From: Vibrio sp. ED004
GTDB lineage: Bacteria > Pseudomonadota > Gammaproteobacteria > Enterobacterales > Vibrionaceae
Direction of reading: 5' to 3'
Assembly: GCF_023206395.1 (NCBI RefSeq)
Contig: NZ_CP066150.1
Location: 124,001-188,000 of the forward strand
DNA length: 64,000 nucleotides
Shown: positions 1 to 9,424 of the stretch, piece after piece
Layout: each line of letters starts with the position of its first letter
Position numbering within the stretch: position 1 is the first letter of the stretch
Position numbers and translations under genes: made by a program
The notes under the pieces: generated by a model
Seen by the model: the letters and a program-made list of their open reading frames with translations, nothing else
What the model was told of the DNA's origin: nothing
Databases searched by the model: none

Positions 1-1171
1 GAAAAAGTTAGCGCTGATTTCGGTTGTCGGTTTAATTCTAACTGGCTGTGGCGGTAGTGACAGCAATAGCAATGGAAGCAACGATAACAACACGCAAGCT
101 CCGTCAGCAATCCAGGGAACCATTGACTCTGTTTCTGGCAACACCATTGTTGTGAATGGCTATAGCTATCAAGTAGACAGTGCGAACTACGCAGGTGAAG
201 ACGTGGCTATTGCAGACCTAGAAAAGAACATGATGGTCTCTATTTCATCTAATGCTCGTAGCGCTTCAGCTCACACTGGCGGGACTCAAGTGGGTCTTGA
301 GCCGACTATCGTTGGCCTTATCTCAGACACCAACCATAATAATGGCACGTTTAAAGTAAACGGCATAGCATTGAGCTTTTCAGCTTTATCACGTGAAATT
401 GAAAATGGCGATTGGGTAATGGTCTCTTCTTTACCAACAGCCAATGCTGGTTACAAAGTTCTTTCTGTTGTTAAGTTTGAGCACTCTAACTTAACTGAAT
501 CCGTTGAAGTTGAAGGGCTGATCAGCGAGCTAAATGAATCGACTTTCAAACTTGGCGCAAACCTAAGCGTTGATTATTCAAATGCCCACATCGATAACGA
601 CGATACCAACTCTGGTTTATCTAATGGCCTTTGGGTTGAAGTAACCGGTGCAATGACAGGCTCTGTATTGCATGCAAAAGAAGTGGAAATCGAAGATTTT
701 GATGATGTCGACAATGATACGGAAATCGAAGGCATTATTACTTGGGTAGCTAACGACAAATCATCATTTAATTTAAGCTACAAAGGTCGCTTTTTTATCA
801 ATGATAATACTCGTTACGAAGATGGTAACCAATCAAACTTAACCGTAGGTACAGAAGTCGAAGTAACAACAGAACAAGCTAACGGCGAAAATGTTGCTAC
901 CGAAATCGAATTTGAACACGACGATGATTCACAAGATTGGAATGATAATGACGTTGATTTTGAGGGTGAAGTTCAGAGCACCGATGACGAGGCATTGAGC
1001 TTTATCATTCAGACGCCATTTGGCAATCAAACTGTCTACGTTAACCAAAATACTCGCTATGAAGACGGCCTAACTTTCAACACATTACAAAATCAACGTG
1101 TTGAAGCTGAAGCGTACAAAGTTAATAACCAATACATCGCAAGTGAAGTCGAAGTAGAAGATAACGACTAA
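1..1171 (+). CDS. DUF5666-type repeat lipoprotein (5' edge at window start)
   Basis: The reading frame is open from base 2, and base 1 is a G that would complete an ATG, so the start codon appears to straddle the window edge. The product begins KKLALISVVGLILTGCGGS, a short signal peptide with an LTGC lipobox, so it is a predicted lipoprotein of about 390 residues. After a Ser/Asn-rich linker come about five beta-rich repeats of DUF5666 type: each opens with 'V/I-EG-I' and runs to 'NTRYEDG' or a similar loop (clearest near residues 245-290 and 320-370). The C-terminal half is very acidic, with Asp/Glu runs between repeats. The family is known as secreted repeats without an assigned activity. 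A terminator follows directly, so it ends its transcript. Confidence 0.85.
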   Translation, partial: KKLALISVVGLILTGCGGSDSNSNGSNDNNTQAPSAIQGTIDSVSGNTIVVNGYSYQVDSANYAGEDVAIADLEKNMMVSISSNARSASAHTGGTQVGLEPTIVGLISDTNHNNGTFKVNGIALSFSALSREIENGDWVMVSSLPTANAGYKVLSVVKFEHSNLTESVEVEGLISELNESTFKLGANLSVDYSNAHIDNDDTNSGLSNGLWVEVTGAMTGSVLHAKEVEIEDFDDVDNDTEIEGIITWVANDKSSFNLSYKGRFFINDNTRYEDGNQSNLTVGTEVEVTTEQANGENVATEIEFEHDDDSQDWNDNDVDFEGEVQSTDDEALSFIIQTPFGNQTVYVNQNTRYEDGLTFNTLQNQRVEAEAYKVNNQYIASEVEVEDND

Positions 1172-1196
1172 GATATAATGTCGTTACTGTTATCTT

Positions 1197-1227
1197 AAAA
1201 AGCCATGCACTACGCGTGGCTTTTTCG
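1197..1227 (+). terminator. Intrinsic terminator after the DUF5666 lipoprotein
   Basis: The stem AAAAGCCATGC / GCGTGGCTTTTT (one G-T pair) with a 5-nt loop is followed by a T-tract. It lies 26 bases after the stop codon. Confidence 0.85.
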
Positions 1228-1228
1228 T

Positions 1229-1465
1229 TTAAATACAAGTAAATAGACACATTAAGAATACCCCATCAATTATAATCGATTTACGTTCCAGAGTGATCTT
1301 TAGTTCAGAAGTTAAGTAATTGATAAATACAAAAGTTACAACAAACAAACATTCACCATAGATATCACTCGCATATATCATCCAGCCAATTAGATATGTC
1401 TCTAGAATAAATACTCCTGCTATTTCCACTACACGCCGTTTTGATACATTCCTCATCAATGGCAT
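1229..1465 (-). CDS. Possible small membrane protein, unrecognised
   Basis: An open frame of 78 codons encodes two hydrophobic stretches (near residues 14-32 and 38-52) flanked by basic residues, as in a small inner-membrane protein. I do not recognise a family. The ribosome-binding site is weak for both candidate ATGs (1465 and 1456). It fills the gap between two plus-strand genes and could equally be a chance frame in AT-rich DNA. Confidence 0.25.
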   Translation of the reverse strand: MPLMRNVSKRRVVEIAGVFILETYLIGWMIYASDIYGECLFVVTFVFINYLTSELKITLERKSIIIDGVFLMCLFTCI

Positions 1466-1557
1466 TCAATTTATAAATAGTCATATTTATCAATGACATT
1501 CTCCCAATTGATTCCAGAGTAGTAAATTTTTATCAATAACTTAATAGGAGAACTAAC

Positions 1558-4229
1558 ATGAATGGTCAACGTTCACTGTTAGCAGTGGCAATAGCCCTAG
1601 GGATAGCAGGATGTGGTAGCGACAGTTCGGGTAGCTCCACAACTGATACTGGCGGTTCAACAGCAACTTCAGTGTCTTTAACAGCAAAGGCCGCTGATGG
1701 CTATTTGGTAGGAGCCAATGCGTGTTTGGATCTAAACAGCAATAAAGTTTGTGATAAGGATGAGCCAAGTGCCGTAACGGGTGACGATGGTTCGTTTACG
1801 ATTGATAATCTAACTCAAGAACAACTTGAACAAGGTACTTTGTTGATCGAAGTGGTTGCCGGACAAACCATCGATACCGATAACCCAGGTGTCGTTCTGA
1901 GCAAGAGCTATCGCCTAACTGCGCCACCAAAATCCGTATTTATTAGCCCATTAACGACTCTGATTCAAAATGAAATAGAGAGTGGTTCTTCGTTAGAAGA
2001 AGCTAAAACAGCTATTCAAGAGAAGTTAGGGACAACTCTCGATTTAACGCAAGATTATATCGAAGCCAAAAACAATAACGACTTAGCCGATGCACAAAAA
2101 GCGGCTTTTGAAAACCTACACCGCGTTGCTCAAGTTACCGCTTCAGTCATGGCAGAGAACACGGATGCGTTATCAGAAACAGCAGCGGGCGCCGGTATTT
2201 CTGTCGAAGCACTCACCGTATTGATTAATGAAGAAGTCACTCGAGTCCTCGAGGAAGTCGTAAAAAATATTAAAGCAGCTGGAGATAACTTCAACCCAAG
2301 CGATATTGCTGGCAGTATTAATCGCGATCACATCGCCATTGATGACTCTAATCTCGAAGATAAAATTAAAGAAAATGAGGCAAATAAAGGCTCTAAGCAA
2401 GCCGACCTCGCGAAGCTTATCAAAACAGACGGTATCAATTGGTTTGGCGGCGATAATGACACTGGCAAAGATTTAGTAGTTGCCTATGGAACATTGAAGT
2501 CTGATGCAGATAACTCAGTTACCGATACCAGTTATATTTATGATTACTTTGCTGAGCAATTTGTTGAGTTAGAATATACCCCTGACACAAATAGCATGGT
2601 GTTAGGACAAAACGGTTAGGAAGCGAGCGATGATACCTTAACCAGCATTAAGCCGAACGAAGACGGCAGCTTAACTCTAGAATCTAGAAGCTCGATTTTT
2701 AGTGAAGTTGCTAGCGCCAAGCAATTAGATATCAGTGGGCTCAATGTTCGTTCCATCATGGATCAAACGGATGATGAGAACGTTTGGTCTAACATTATGC
2801 CAGTAGGTTTAAAATTCCCTGACAACACAACCGCATATAAATTGTCTGTAGAAGACATCAACGACAACATTTATACCTTTTACAAAGGTGATTGGTGTGC
2901 CGAGCACGCTATGAAGCGCTCAATAACATGTGTAACGGTATTAGCGCCTTTAAGAATGGCAGCGATACATGGCTTGCCACTTTAGCATCGACCATTGCTG
3001 AAGATGAATCAGACCGTCATGACACAGCGTCTAACAATCATGCAGATTTAATTCCAATGGCAGGCATGGAAAATGCTGAAATATTTGCACAGCTGCTCTC
3101 TAACGGCACCGTAGTTTATTATACAAGAGCATGGAATTTAGATTCTACATTCACCAAATTGTCAGAACTCGGTTCGTGGAAAGATGAATCCGTAAATGGC
3201 GAGGTATTACGTCAAGTTACGATTCCTGAATCTATCCACTCGCAAGCTACATGGTCTAACTACCAAAAAGAAGATAATTCCGCTTACTTGTCTGTAGTCG
3301 AAGGCTTTGTACGTATTACCTACAAGGAAGTTGAAGATGTGGGCAGTGAAGCTTATGTTTTTGATGAAGCGACTAAGCAGTTCATTTTGGATAACGCATT
3401 AACACCACAACCTTTACATCCTCTCAACCTACAGGCTTGTCTTGACTCTCTGCCGGATGCTGAGTTCATTGCGACAGCTAATGACGTCACGGTTTACGAT
3501 GTACAACGCACACCTATGTGGGATCCGGAGGCAATAACACAGAACCTAACTTATGAGTTTACCTACTTGGGTGACACTTTCTCTTGGCTGAATGATGTTA
3601 CGTTAGTCACCGGACTTCCAAGCTGGATTACTGACTTAGAAGATAGCCTAGAAAAAACGCGTATCGATATCAAAGATTCGGAAGGTGCTTTAATGGGGTA
3701 TGAGTATTCATATAGCTCTGAAGATTACTATCTAGGTCAAGAGGGCTTTAACTCTGATGACTCACTAGGCTGGGGTTCGGCTAAGGCTGTGTTGCCACTG
3801 GCAATTGCTGATAATCAAAAGATTATCAATCAAGTGGTAGATTTCGGTACCTCAACCAATGCACCGCTAACATCACAATATGACTATGAGTATGACGAAG
3901 TCAGTGGTGAATTCATTGGGATTGAGTCTCCTGGATTAAGGACTGTATCTGTAGAAACGTCATTAGATGAAATTATCAACGGACGACCTTACTTTCTACC
4001 CACCTTCAACTACCAAGAAACATACTTAGGTAAAGAAGAAGTCACTGTACCTGCGGGTACCTTTGCTGCATGTAAAGTAACAAGTGAGACACAATTCGAA
4101 AATGACGGACCTCGTGACACTCAAACAACCTGGCTCACTAACCGAGGATCTATAAAGTCCATTCGAGAGGAGCAATCTTGGAGCATGTCGATTAATATGG
4201 AAGCAGCTAACTTACCTTCTATTAAATAA
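1558..4229 (+). pseudogene. Large secreted lipoprotein gene broken by a stop and a frameshift
   Basis: A good start (AGGAG spacer ATG at 1558) leads into a signal peptide with lipobox IAGC and a Ser/Thr-rich linker. A short domain around residues 42-75 has a calcium-loop-like segment (DLNSNKVCDKDEP), followed by alpha-helical sequence. The frame meets TAG at 2617-2619 but continues in the same frame to about 2910, then moves to another frame (open from about 2892) and runs to 4229. The three pieces read as one protein of about 890 residues: one stop codon plus a loss of 1 base (or gain of 2) between about 2893 and 2915. The C-terminal 445 residues are Trp/Tyr-rich and beta-like, with no recognised family. 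Either the gene is decaying or both lesions are sequence errors. Confidence 0.75.
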
Positions 4230-4244
4230 TTGATAGGTAATATG

Positions 4245-4277
4245 AACAAGCCAATATCTTATTGGCTTGTTTTTTTC
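4245..4277. terminator. Terminator between convergent lipoprotein pseudogene and manA
   Basis: An 11-bp perfect stem, ACAAGCCAATA / TATTGGCTTGT, is followed by T7 on the plus strand. It ends the lipoprotein transcript and separates it from manA arriving from the other side. Confidence 0.85.
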
Positions 4278-4343
4278 GTATTAGTTCTTAAGCCAACATC
4301 TCCATTCCCAAAAATTGATAGCATTTCAAGCTCATCGCTTCCC

Positions 4344-5556
4344 CTAATTAAACGCTCTGGCCACTCGTCCTTTACTGCTCAATTCATAATGACCAATATA
4401 GGCTGGGATAAATACAGATTGCCCTTTAGTGAGCGTTAAGTGCTCGCCTTTCTGACTCACTAGCGTTAGTTCAGCGTCTATTGCCATTAATATTTCAGCA
4501 CCGCTTGTGATGACTTCTTCTTGCTGAGGGCGATGAAAGATATTGAAATTAAAATCACTGACCGGGATATCATAGCTATCACATTGACCCAGTTTTGAGG
4601 GGGCTAATAATAAGCGTTCGAACGGGATTGGCGTAAACTCTGTACACGCAACTAACTCAGCCACATCAATGTGTTTTGGCGTTAAACCTGCTCGTAGCAC
4701 GTTGTCTGAATTTGCCATGATCTCGAGCCCAGTTCCCTTAATGTAAGCATGCGGAGTGTTCGCATTCAAATACATCGCTTCACCCGGCTTTAGTGTGATC
4801 AAGTTAAGAAGCAGAACACAAAACAAACCGATATCGTTCGGGTACTGGTGGCTAAGCTCAGTAACCAAAGCAAACTCAGCGTGGTCTTGATGAGACTCTG
4901 CGTAAGTCAGAAGTTGCTCTAATGCTTGATTTTTACGCTGGTCATTTAGCGTTAGCAGATCACGGAAGAACGCTTCTAAACCTAGAGAATCAAGGTTGTT
5001 ACCAAACTCTTCAACCAAACCAGCCAGCTCGTTCGAATCCAATTGTCTGAACAAACCCAACATCTCATCGAATTCTCGAAAGCCATTCATCGCTTGATAT
5101 TCAGTGATCGCGTAAACCAATTCAGGTTTGTGGTTAGAGTCTTTGTAATTGCGGTGCCCTGCAGTTAGAGGGATTCTTGCTTGTTCTTCTCTTGCAAAGC
5201 CAACCTCTGCTTGTTGCTTGTTGCTTGTTTGGGTGAACCTGAACAGACAGCGCCTTTTCTGCAGCTAAAATCTTAAACAAGAACGGCAGTTCACCAAACT
5301 CCTGCGCAATATCAGTAGATAAATAAGCCGGTTTATTTTTGTTAATCAGCTCAGAGAGAGGCACCAAATGTTGGTCCAACTTGACCATTGAACAACCTTT
5401 CGGATGCGCTCCCATCCAAACTTCCGCTTGCGGTTCTTGTGACTCATTCTCAAAGCCAAACAGTTCACGTATCGAAGAAATACTCCCCCATGCATAATTT
5501 TGGATGGTGTTTTCCATTGGGAAGAATGAGTGTTCTGAGAAGTGGCTGAGTGACAT
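4344..5556 (-). pseudogene. manA: Mannose-6-phosphate isomerase, frameshifted
   Basis: Class I phosphomannose isomerase (mannose-6-P to fructose-6-P, zinc enzyme). The N-terminal part has QNYAWGS and the EVWMGAHPKG segment, and metal-site motifs LSVQVHPNKQQ follow. The C-terminal part has the NTPHAYIKG motif and ends in a cupin (FIPAYIGHYEL). The two halves are in different frames. The break lies at three perfect copies of GCTTGTT (5209-5229, plus-strand reading); with two copies the frame reads HPNKQQAEVGFAREEQ and joins the second half without a stop. So a single 7-bp duplication inactivates an otherwise intact gene. I take the ATG at 5556 (MSLSHF); a GTG at 5586 is in frame upstream. It has its own UhpA/CRP-type upstream region and sits downstream of uhpC. 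Confidence 0.92.
5209..5229. repeat. Three tandem 7-bp copies (GCTTGTT) inside manA
   Basis: Copies lie at 5209-5215, 5216-5222 and 5223-5229, all perfect. Because 7 is not a multiple of 3, each gain or loss of a copy changes the manA frame. Two copies would restore the family-typical protein sequence. Confidence 0.95.
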
Positions 5557-5662
5557 GGCGTTTTCCGTAGTGAGCCCTTTGAACACAATTCAGAGAGCTG
5601 ATTTCTAATAACGTAAATAATTAGAAAGACTACAGAGCACAGCTAAAACCCACATGAGATGA

Positions 5663-5692
5663 GGTCTTAGACGCAATAGGAAAAATTCTTAG
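5663..5692 (-). promoter_or_regulatory. UhpA-type box upstream of manA
   Basis: In the manA direction the element is a CTAAGA direct repeat 22 bp apart with TTTTTCCTA between. Almost the same 30 bases occur upstream of uhpT (10931-10960). Assignment to UhpA is inferred: uhpT is the classical UhpA target, and the shared element stands at matching distances (107 and 112 bases) upstream of the two starts. Confidence 0.7.
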
Positions 5693-5714
5693 AAACGAGT
5701 GAGAACGATGAAAA

Positions 5715-5732
5715 GCGTGAAAAGAGTCACAT
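5715..5732. promoter_or_regulatory. CRP-type site upstream of manA
   Basis: GTGA-AAAGAG-TCACA matches the CRP consensus TGTGA-N6-TCACA except for one base. It begins 25 bases beyond the UhpA-type box, exactly the spacing seen at uhpT. Confidence 0.7.
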
Positions 5733-5761
5733 TTGAATGCTACGTATAAAAAACGCTGAAG

Positions 5762-5808
5762 ATAAGATAGCTGCACAATAATCAGAGGACTATTAGCAGC
5801 TATCTTAT
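5762..5808 (-). terminator. Hairpin after uhpC
   Basis: A 13-bp perfect stem (ATAAGATAGCTGC / GCAGCTATCTTAT) has a 21-nt loop that can itself pair in part. It lies 16 bases after the uhpC stop. It lacks a long T-tract, so termination efficiency is uncertain, but it separates uhpC from the manA promoter. Confidence 0.55.
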
Positions 5809-5823
5809 TGACGAAGAAACCCC

Positions 5824-7164
5824 TTAAAAACCAGAGCGAGCCTCTGCATTTTTCTGAGGTGATTGAGCTTGTAGGAAAGGCAGTAGCAGCAACCCGATGA
5901 CCGCTGCACAAGTAGAGATGGTAATGAAGAACCCACTCCAACCGTAGGTTTCTAGAACAAGCGCTAATGGGTAACCAGAAAGTGCTGCACCCATGTAAGC
6001 AAACAAGCCAACAAAGCCTGTCGCTGCACCGGCAGAATCTTTGTGCGAGCATTCGGCCGCTGCTATGCCAATAAGCATTTGAGGGCCAAAAACAAAGAAG
6101 CCAACACAAAACAGCCCAGCCGCTTGAAACACAAAGTTGGTTAAAGGCATAAGCCATAAAGCCGATACCGAGAGGAAGATACCAATCGCAAACAGGATGT
6201 TCATCGGGCCACGGTTGCCACCAAACAATCTATCCGATCCCCACCCGGCAACAAGTGAACCAACAAAGCCCCCAATCTCAAATAGAGATAACGCAGCGTT
6301 GGCATTGATCAAGCTATAGTTGTGTTCTTCGGTAAGATATAAGTTACCCCAATCGTTGACTGCCGTTCTGACGATGTAAACCAACACATAGCTAAAGGCG
6401 AGCAACCAAATATACTTGTTGCTGAACACGTAAGTTTTCAAGATCTCTCGATAACTTAACCCTTGCCCATGGCTCTCTTGCGCCAATTCAAGATGGTCAT
6501 TGCGCCACTTCCCGACGGTCGGAAGCCCCATCGTGGTGGGTTTATCACGCAAACGCCAACAAACGATAAGACCAATAAAAACACCAATCACACCCGGCCA
6601 TATAAACCCTGCTCGCCAACTGAATTGAATAGTTAGGTAGCCTACAAGAATAGGAATTAGTGCCCCACCAACGTTGTGTGCTGTATTCCATATGGCCCAG
6701 CGAAAGCCTCTTTCGGAGCGAGAATACCAAGTCGTCAATAGCTTAGAGCACGATGGCCAACCCCAACCTTGGAACCATGCATTCAGTACCCAAAGCGAGA
6801 TAAACGCAACTAGAGAACTCGAAAAGCCAAACGCGATATTGATCAAACCTGTCGCAATTAGGCCAAGCCCCATAAAATAACGCGGGTTTGAGCGATCCGA
6901 TATCGTGCCTGAGATAAATTTCGATAAGCCATAAGAAAGATAAAAGAGCGTGCCAATTAAGCCAATATCGCCTTTGTCCAAACCAAGATCGGTAATCATT
7001 GCAGGCGCGGCATAATTAAAGGTTTTACGAGTGAAATAAAAACCCGCATAGCCGACATACATTCCTATCATGATGTGGAGACGCCAGTAGCGATAACTCT
7101 GATTGACCTCATCATCAGTAAGAGCATAACTCTTGGACGTTGTTGAACGCAGAAATCCAAACAT
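5824..7164 (-). CDS. uhpC: Hexose-phosphate sensor protein UhpC (MFS fold)
   Basis: Twelve-helix major facilitator protein of the organophosphate:phosphate antiporter family, about 446 residues. The N-terminal YAGFYFTRKTFNYAAP segment and the GxxS/WNTAHNVGG region are typical of GlpT/UhpT/UhpC. The gene sits directly after the UhpB-type kinase and overlaps its stop, so it is best read as UhpC, the membrane receptor that senses external glucose-6-phosphate and activates UhpB, rather than a bulk transporter. I prefer the ATG at 7164; a GTG at 7176 that overlaps the uhpB stop (GTGA) is the alternative and would give four more residues. Translation is likely coupled to uhpB. Confidence 0.88.
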   Translation of the reverse strand: MFGFLRSTTSKSYALTDDEVNQSYRYWRLHIMIGMYVGYAGFYFTRKTFNYAAPAMITDLGLDKGDIGLIGTLFYLSYGLSKFISGTISDRSNPRYFMGLGLIATGLINIAFGFSSSLVAFISLWVLNAWFQGWGWPSCSKLLTTWYSRSERGFRWAIWNTAHNVGGALIPILVGYLTIQFSWRAGFIWPGVIGVFIGLIVCWRLRDKPTTMGLPTVGKWRNDHLELAQESHGQGLSYREILKTYVFSNKYIWLLAFSYVLVYIVRTAVNDWGNLYLTEEHNYSLINANAALSLFEIGGFVGSLVAGWGSDRLFGGNRGPMNILFAIGIFLSVSALWLMPLTNFVFQAAGLFCVGFFVFGPQMLIGIAAAECSHKDSAGAATGFVGLFAYMGAALSGYPLALVLETYGWSGFFITISTCAAVIGLLLLPFLQAQSPQKNAEARSGF

Positions 7165-7172
7165 ATTCGTTC

Positions 7173-8669
7173 TCACACTTTAGGTAATGTAACGCTGATA
7201 TTGGTACCCGAAGATGAGCCATTAGCGTTGATTGTCATCTTGCCGCCGAGCGCCTGAACACGCTCCTGCATACCACGAACCCCCATTCCTTTGAGAAGGT
7301 CTTGCGCTGTAAAGCCAACGCCATTGTCTGTGATCTGAAGATAAGCCTGATCATCTAGAATCAGTTCAATTCTAATTTCGCTCGCTTGAGCATATTTATG
7401 AGCATTGTTTAAAGATTCTTGACACAGACGGAAGAGAGTGACCTTAAGCGTGTCACTCAAGCATGAATAATCACCTTGCCAATTTAACTGGATATCAACA
7501 CCATGATCCGAAAACTCCATCTCTCGAATAAGCTGTTCAACGGAGTCTTTAAGATCAAGGTCGTCCAACATTTTAGGTCTTAGTTTTGTTAGCAAGCGTT
7601 TAGTGGTGTCATAAACATTCAAAGACAATGACTCAATCGTACCCGCACAGCGAACGCTCATTTCAGCGGCATCAACGCGCTTAATAATGCTTGCTTGCGT
7701 ACGAATTGCCGTGATGTTTTGGCCAATTTCATCATGCAGTTCACGCGCAATATCACGACGAACCGACTCTTCCGCTGTTACTAGCTGGCGTGACAAGTTT
7801 TGATTTCTAGAGAGCTCATTACGCAATTTCGAGTTGAGATCTTTCTGCTTTTGAACCGCAAGGCCAAGCAATATACCCGTAATAGTTTGAGCAGATAGAG
7901 ACAAGAGTAAGTCGGTAATTTCGAGTTTGGATGTTCCGCTGTGAGCTGCAATCAGCGCAACACTATTTAGCATTGTTGCAAGCAGAGCACCTTGCCATCC
8001 GTAACGAACGGCGAGCAAGATAATAGGGATGGCCATACAGAATGGGGCGAAGCGTCTTAGCTCATCAGGTAAACTGGTTTGTATCAAAATACTGGCCACC
8101 AGCAACACACTGTATAAAGCAATGTGACGGATTTTGAACTCAACGACATTGTTGATTAGGTAAGAGCTCAGTGGCGCCCACTTGTTTTGGAATAGGTAGT
8201 TCCAGACCAGATAACACATCGGCACTAACATCAATCCGCCAGTGATACTCACCAACCACACCATATAAACAGCCGGAACATGAGAACCCACCACGGCAAC
8301 ATTAATGAATGCTGTGACCATGATTAAGCTCGCCATCACTAACAAGTGACGATTCTGGTCACCATAGTAATAACGTTTGGCAATTAACGTGGCAGGGATG
8401 CTCAATCCACTGGCGATGAGTATCGTCAGCCATTGAGGCTCATCAAGTAGAAGAGCTAAAGCGATCGCAAGCCCCCACTCTGCAATATAGATCGCAGGCC
8501 AGTAGTGAGTGCGAGTATGCAGCGTCATTCCCAACCTGAGTGAGAATGGGAAAAGCAGTATGGCTAACTCGGGGTCATTAATGAAATAGAAGGCAATAAC
8601 CCACAAACAGAACCATGCACAGCCAGCCATAAAAACCCCGCACAAAGAGGTGGCTAGATAAGAGCGCAT
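7173..8669 (-). CDS. uhpB: Sensor histidine kinase UhpB
   Basis: 498 residues. The N-terminal half is membrane-embedded, with about eight helices of MASE1 type. The cytoplasmic half holds a HisKA_3 dimerisation helix with the phospho-acceptor His in RDIARELHDEIGQN (near residue 310), then an HATPase with LFRLCQESLNNAHKYA (N box), DNGVGF (G1) and GMGVRGMQERV (G2). Known role: phosphorylates UhpA when UhpC senses hexose phosphate. The start ATG overlaps the uhpA stop by one base (TAATG), giving tight translational coupling. Confidence 0.93.
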   Translation of the reverse strand: MRSYLATSLCGVFMAGCAWFCLWVIAFYFINDPELAILLFPFSLRLGMTLHTRTHYWPAIYIAEWGLAIALALLLDEPQWLTILIASGLSIPATLIAKRYYYGDQNRHLLVMASLIMVTAFINVAVVGSHVPAVYMVWLVSITGGLMLVPMCYLVWNYLFQNKWAPLSSYLINNVVEFKIRHIALYSVLLVASILIQTSLPDELRRFAPFCMAIPIILLAVRYGWQGALLATMLNSVALIAAHSGTSKLEITDLLLSLSAQTITGILLGLAVQKQKDLNSKLRNELSRNQNLSRQLVTAEESVRRDIARELHDEIGQNITAIRTQASIIKRVDAAEMSVRCAGTIESLSLNVYDTTKRLLTKLRPKMLDDLDLKDSVEQLIREMEFSDHGVDIQLNWQGDYSCLSDTLKVTLFRLCQESLNNAHKYAQASEIRIELILDDQAYLQITDNGVGFTAQDLLKGMGVRGMQERVQALGGKMTINANGSSSGTNISVTLPKV

Positions 8670-9277
8670 TAGTACTGATCTTGAGTGAACAATTTAGCTA
8701 ACTCAACGTTGTTCTTAACATTGAGTTTGTCCATCGCATTGGCACGATGTACATGCACCGTTTTATGGCTAACCCCTAGCTCTACGGCGATAGATTTCAC
8801 GTCGAGCCCTGTTGCCAATAGCTGACACACTTCGCTTTCTCTGCGGGTGAGTTGATTTAAAGAGGCTTTATTCTTCATGGGTGTCGCAAGTTTGATAGCA
8901 ATATCTGGCGTGAGATAACAGCCACCATTCGCACTCGTGTGTACGGCTTGGATTAACTCATCAGGGCTACAGCGCTTGCTGAGATAACCTTTGGCTCCTA
9001 ATTCTAATGACTTTTCAACCATCGCGGGAGAGTCATGAACGCTTAACATGATACTGGCAATGCCTGATGGGATCTCTTCCAATAAGCTCAGGCCACTTTC
9101 ATCTTGCATTGAAATATCTAAGATCACGACATCAGGGTGACAACTTGGCAGTCCAAGGCGCGCTTCTGCCGCAGAGTTAAATTCACCCACGACCGTAATA
9201 TCAGCCTCAAGACTGAGTAATTGAGCAAAGCCAGATCGAACAATGACGTGGTCATCAACTAACGCAACATTAATCAT
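8669..9277 (-). CDS. uhpA: Response regulator UhpA (NarL/LuxR type)
   Basis: 202 residues: an N-terminal receiver with acidic pair VDDH, phosphorylated Asp54 in VVILDISM and Lys in KGYLSKR, then a LuxR-type helix-turn-helix ([14 protein letters not shown]...[16 protein letters not shown]). Known role: activates uhpT. I use the ATG giving [11 protein letters not shown]; a TTG four codons upstream is possible. The gene follows a terminator-like hairpin (9311-9330), so part of its transcription may be read-through from uhpT. It is intact, although both of its apparent targets in this window are broken. Confidence 0.93.
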   Translation of the reverse strand: MINVALVDDHVIVRSGFAQLLSLEADITVVGEFNSAAEARLGLPSCHPDVVILDISMQDESGLSLLEEIPSGIASIMLSVHDSPAMVEKSLELGAKGYLSKRCSPDELIQAVHTSANGGCYLTPDIAIKLATPMKNKASLNQLTRRESEVCQLLATGLDVKSIAVELGVSHKTVHVHRANAMDKLNVKNNVELAKLFTQDQY

Positions 9278-9300
9278 GATATTAACCAAAATTAAGAGTA

Positions 9301-9330
9301 AGAAAGAAAAATAGCCCCGACAGGAGCTAT
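9301..9330 (-). terminator. Terminator-like hairpin between uhpT and uhpA
   Basis: Read on the minus strand, ATAGCTCC-TGTC-GGGGCTAT (one G-T pair) is followed by TTTTCTTTCT. It sits about 25-30 bases before uhpA, so it would separate strong uhpT transcription from uhpABC unless read through. Confidence 0.65.
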
Positions 9331-9386
9331 ATAAAATTTAGTTTATTGGTAAAGATGATACTGAATCGAACTCACGATTGGTATGA

Positions 9387-9420
9387 TCTCACGTGCTTTA
9401 AACCAATAAAGCACGTGAGA
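9387..9420. terminator. 14-bp inverted repeat just after the uhpT stop
   Basis: TCTCACGTGCTTTA / TAAAGCACGTGAGA with a 6-nt loop begins five bases after the uhpT stop codon. It lacks a T-tract on the uhpT strand. It may stabilise the 3' end or act with the hairpin at 9311-9330. Confidence 0.5.
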
Positions 9421-9424
9421 CTCG

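Noticed and set aside
1465..1500. Alternative frame starting MTIYKLNAIDEE upstream of the small membrane frame
   Set aside because: It stops after about 40 codons and has no support.
5346..5588. Overlapping 80-codon minus-strand frame across the manA start
   Set aside because: It is a shadow frame of manA without family likeness.
9340..9400. T-arm-like sequence (GAGTTCGATTC) and ACCA on the minus strand after uhpT
   Set aside because: The supposed stem does not pair and no acceptor or anticodon arms can be drawn, so not a tRNA or tRNA fragment.
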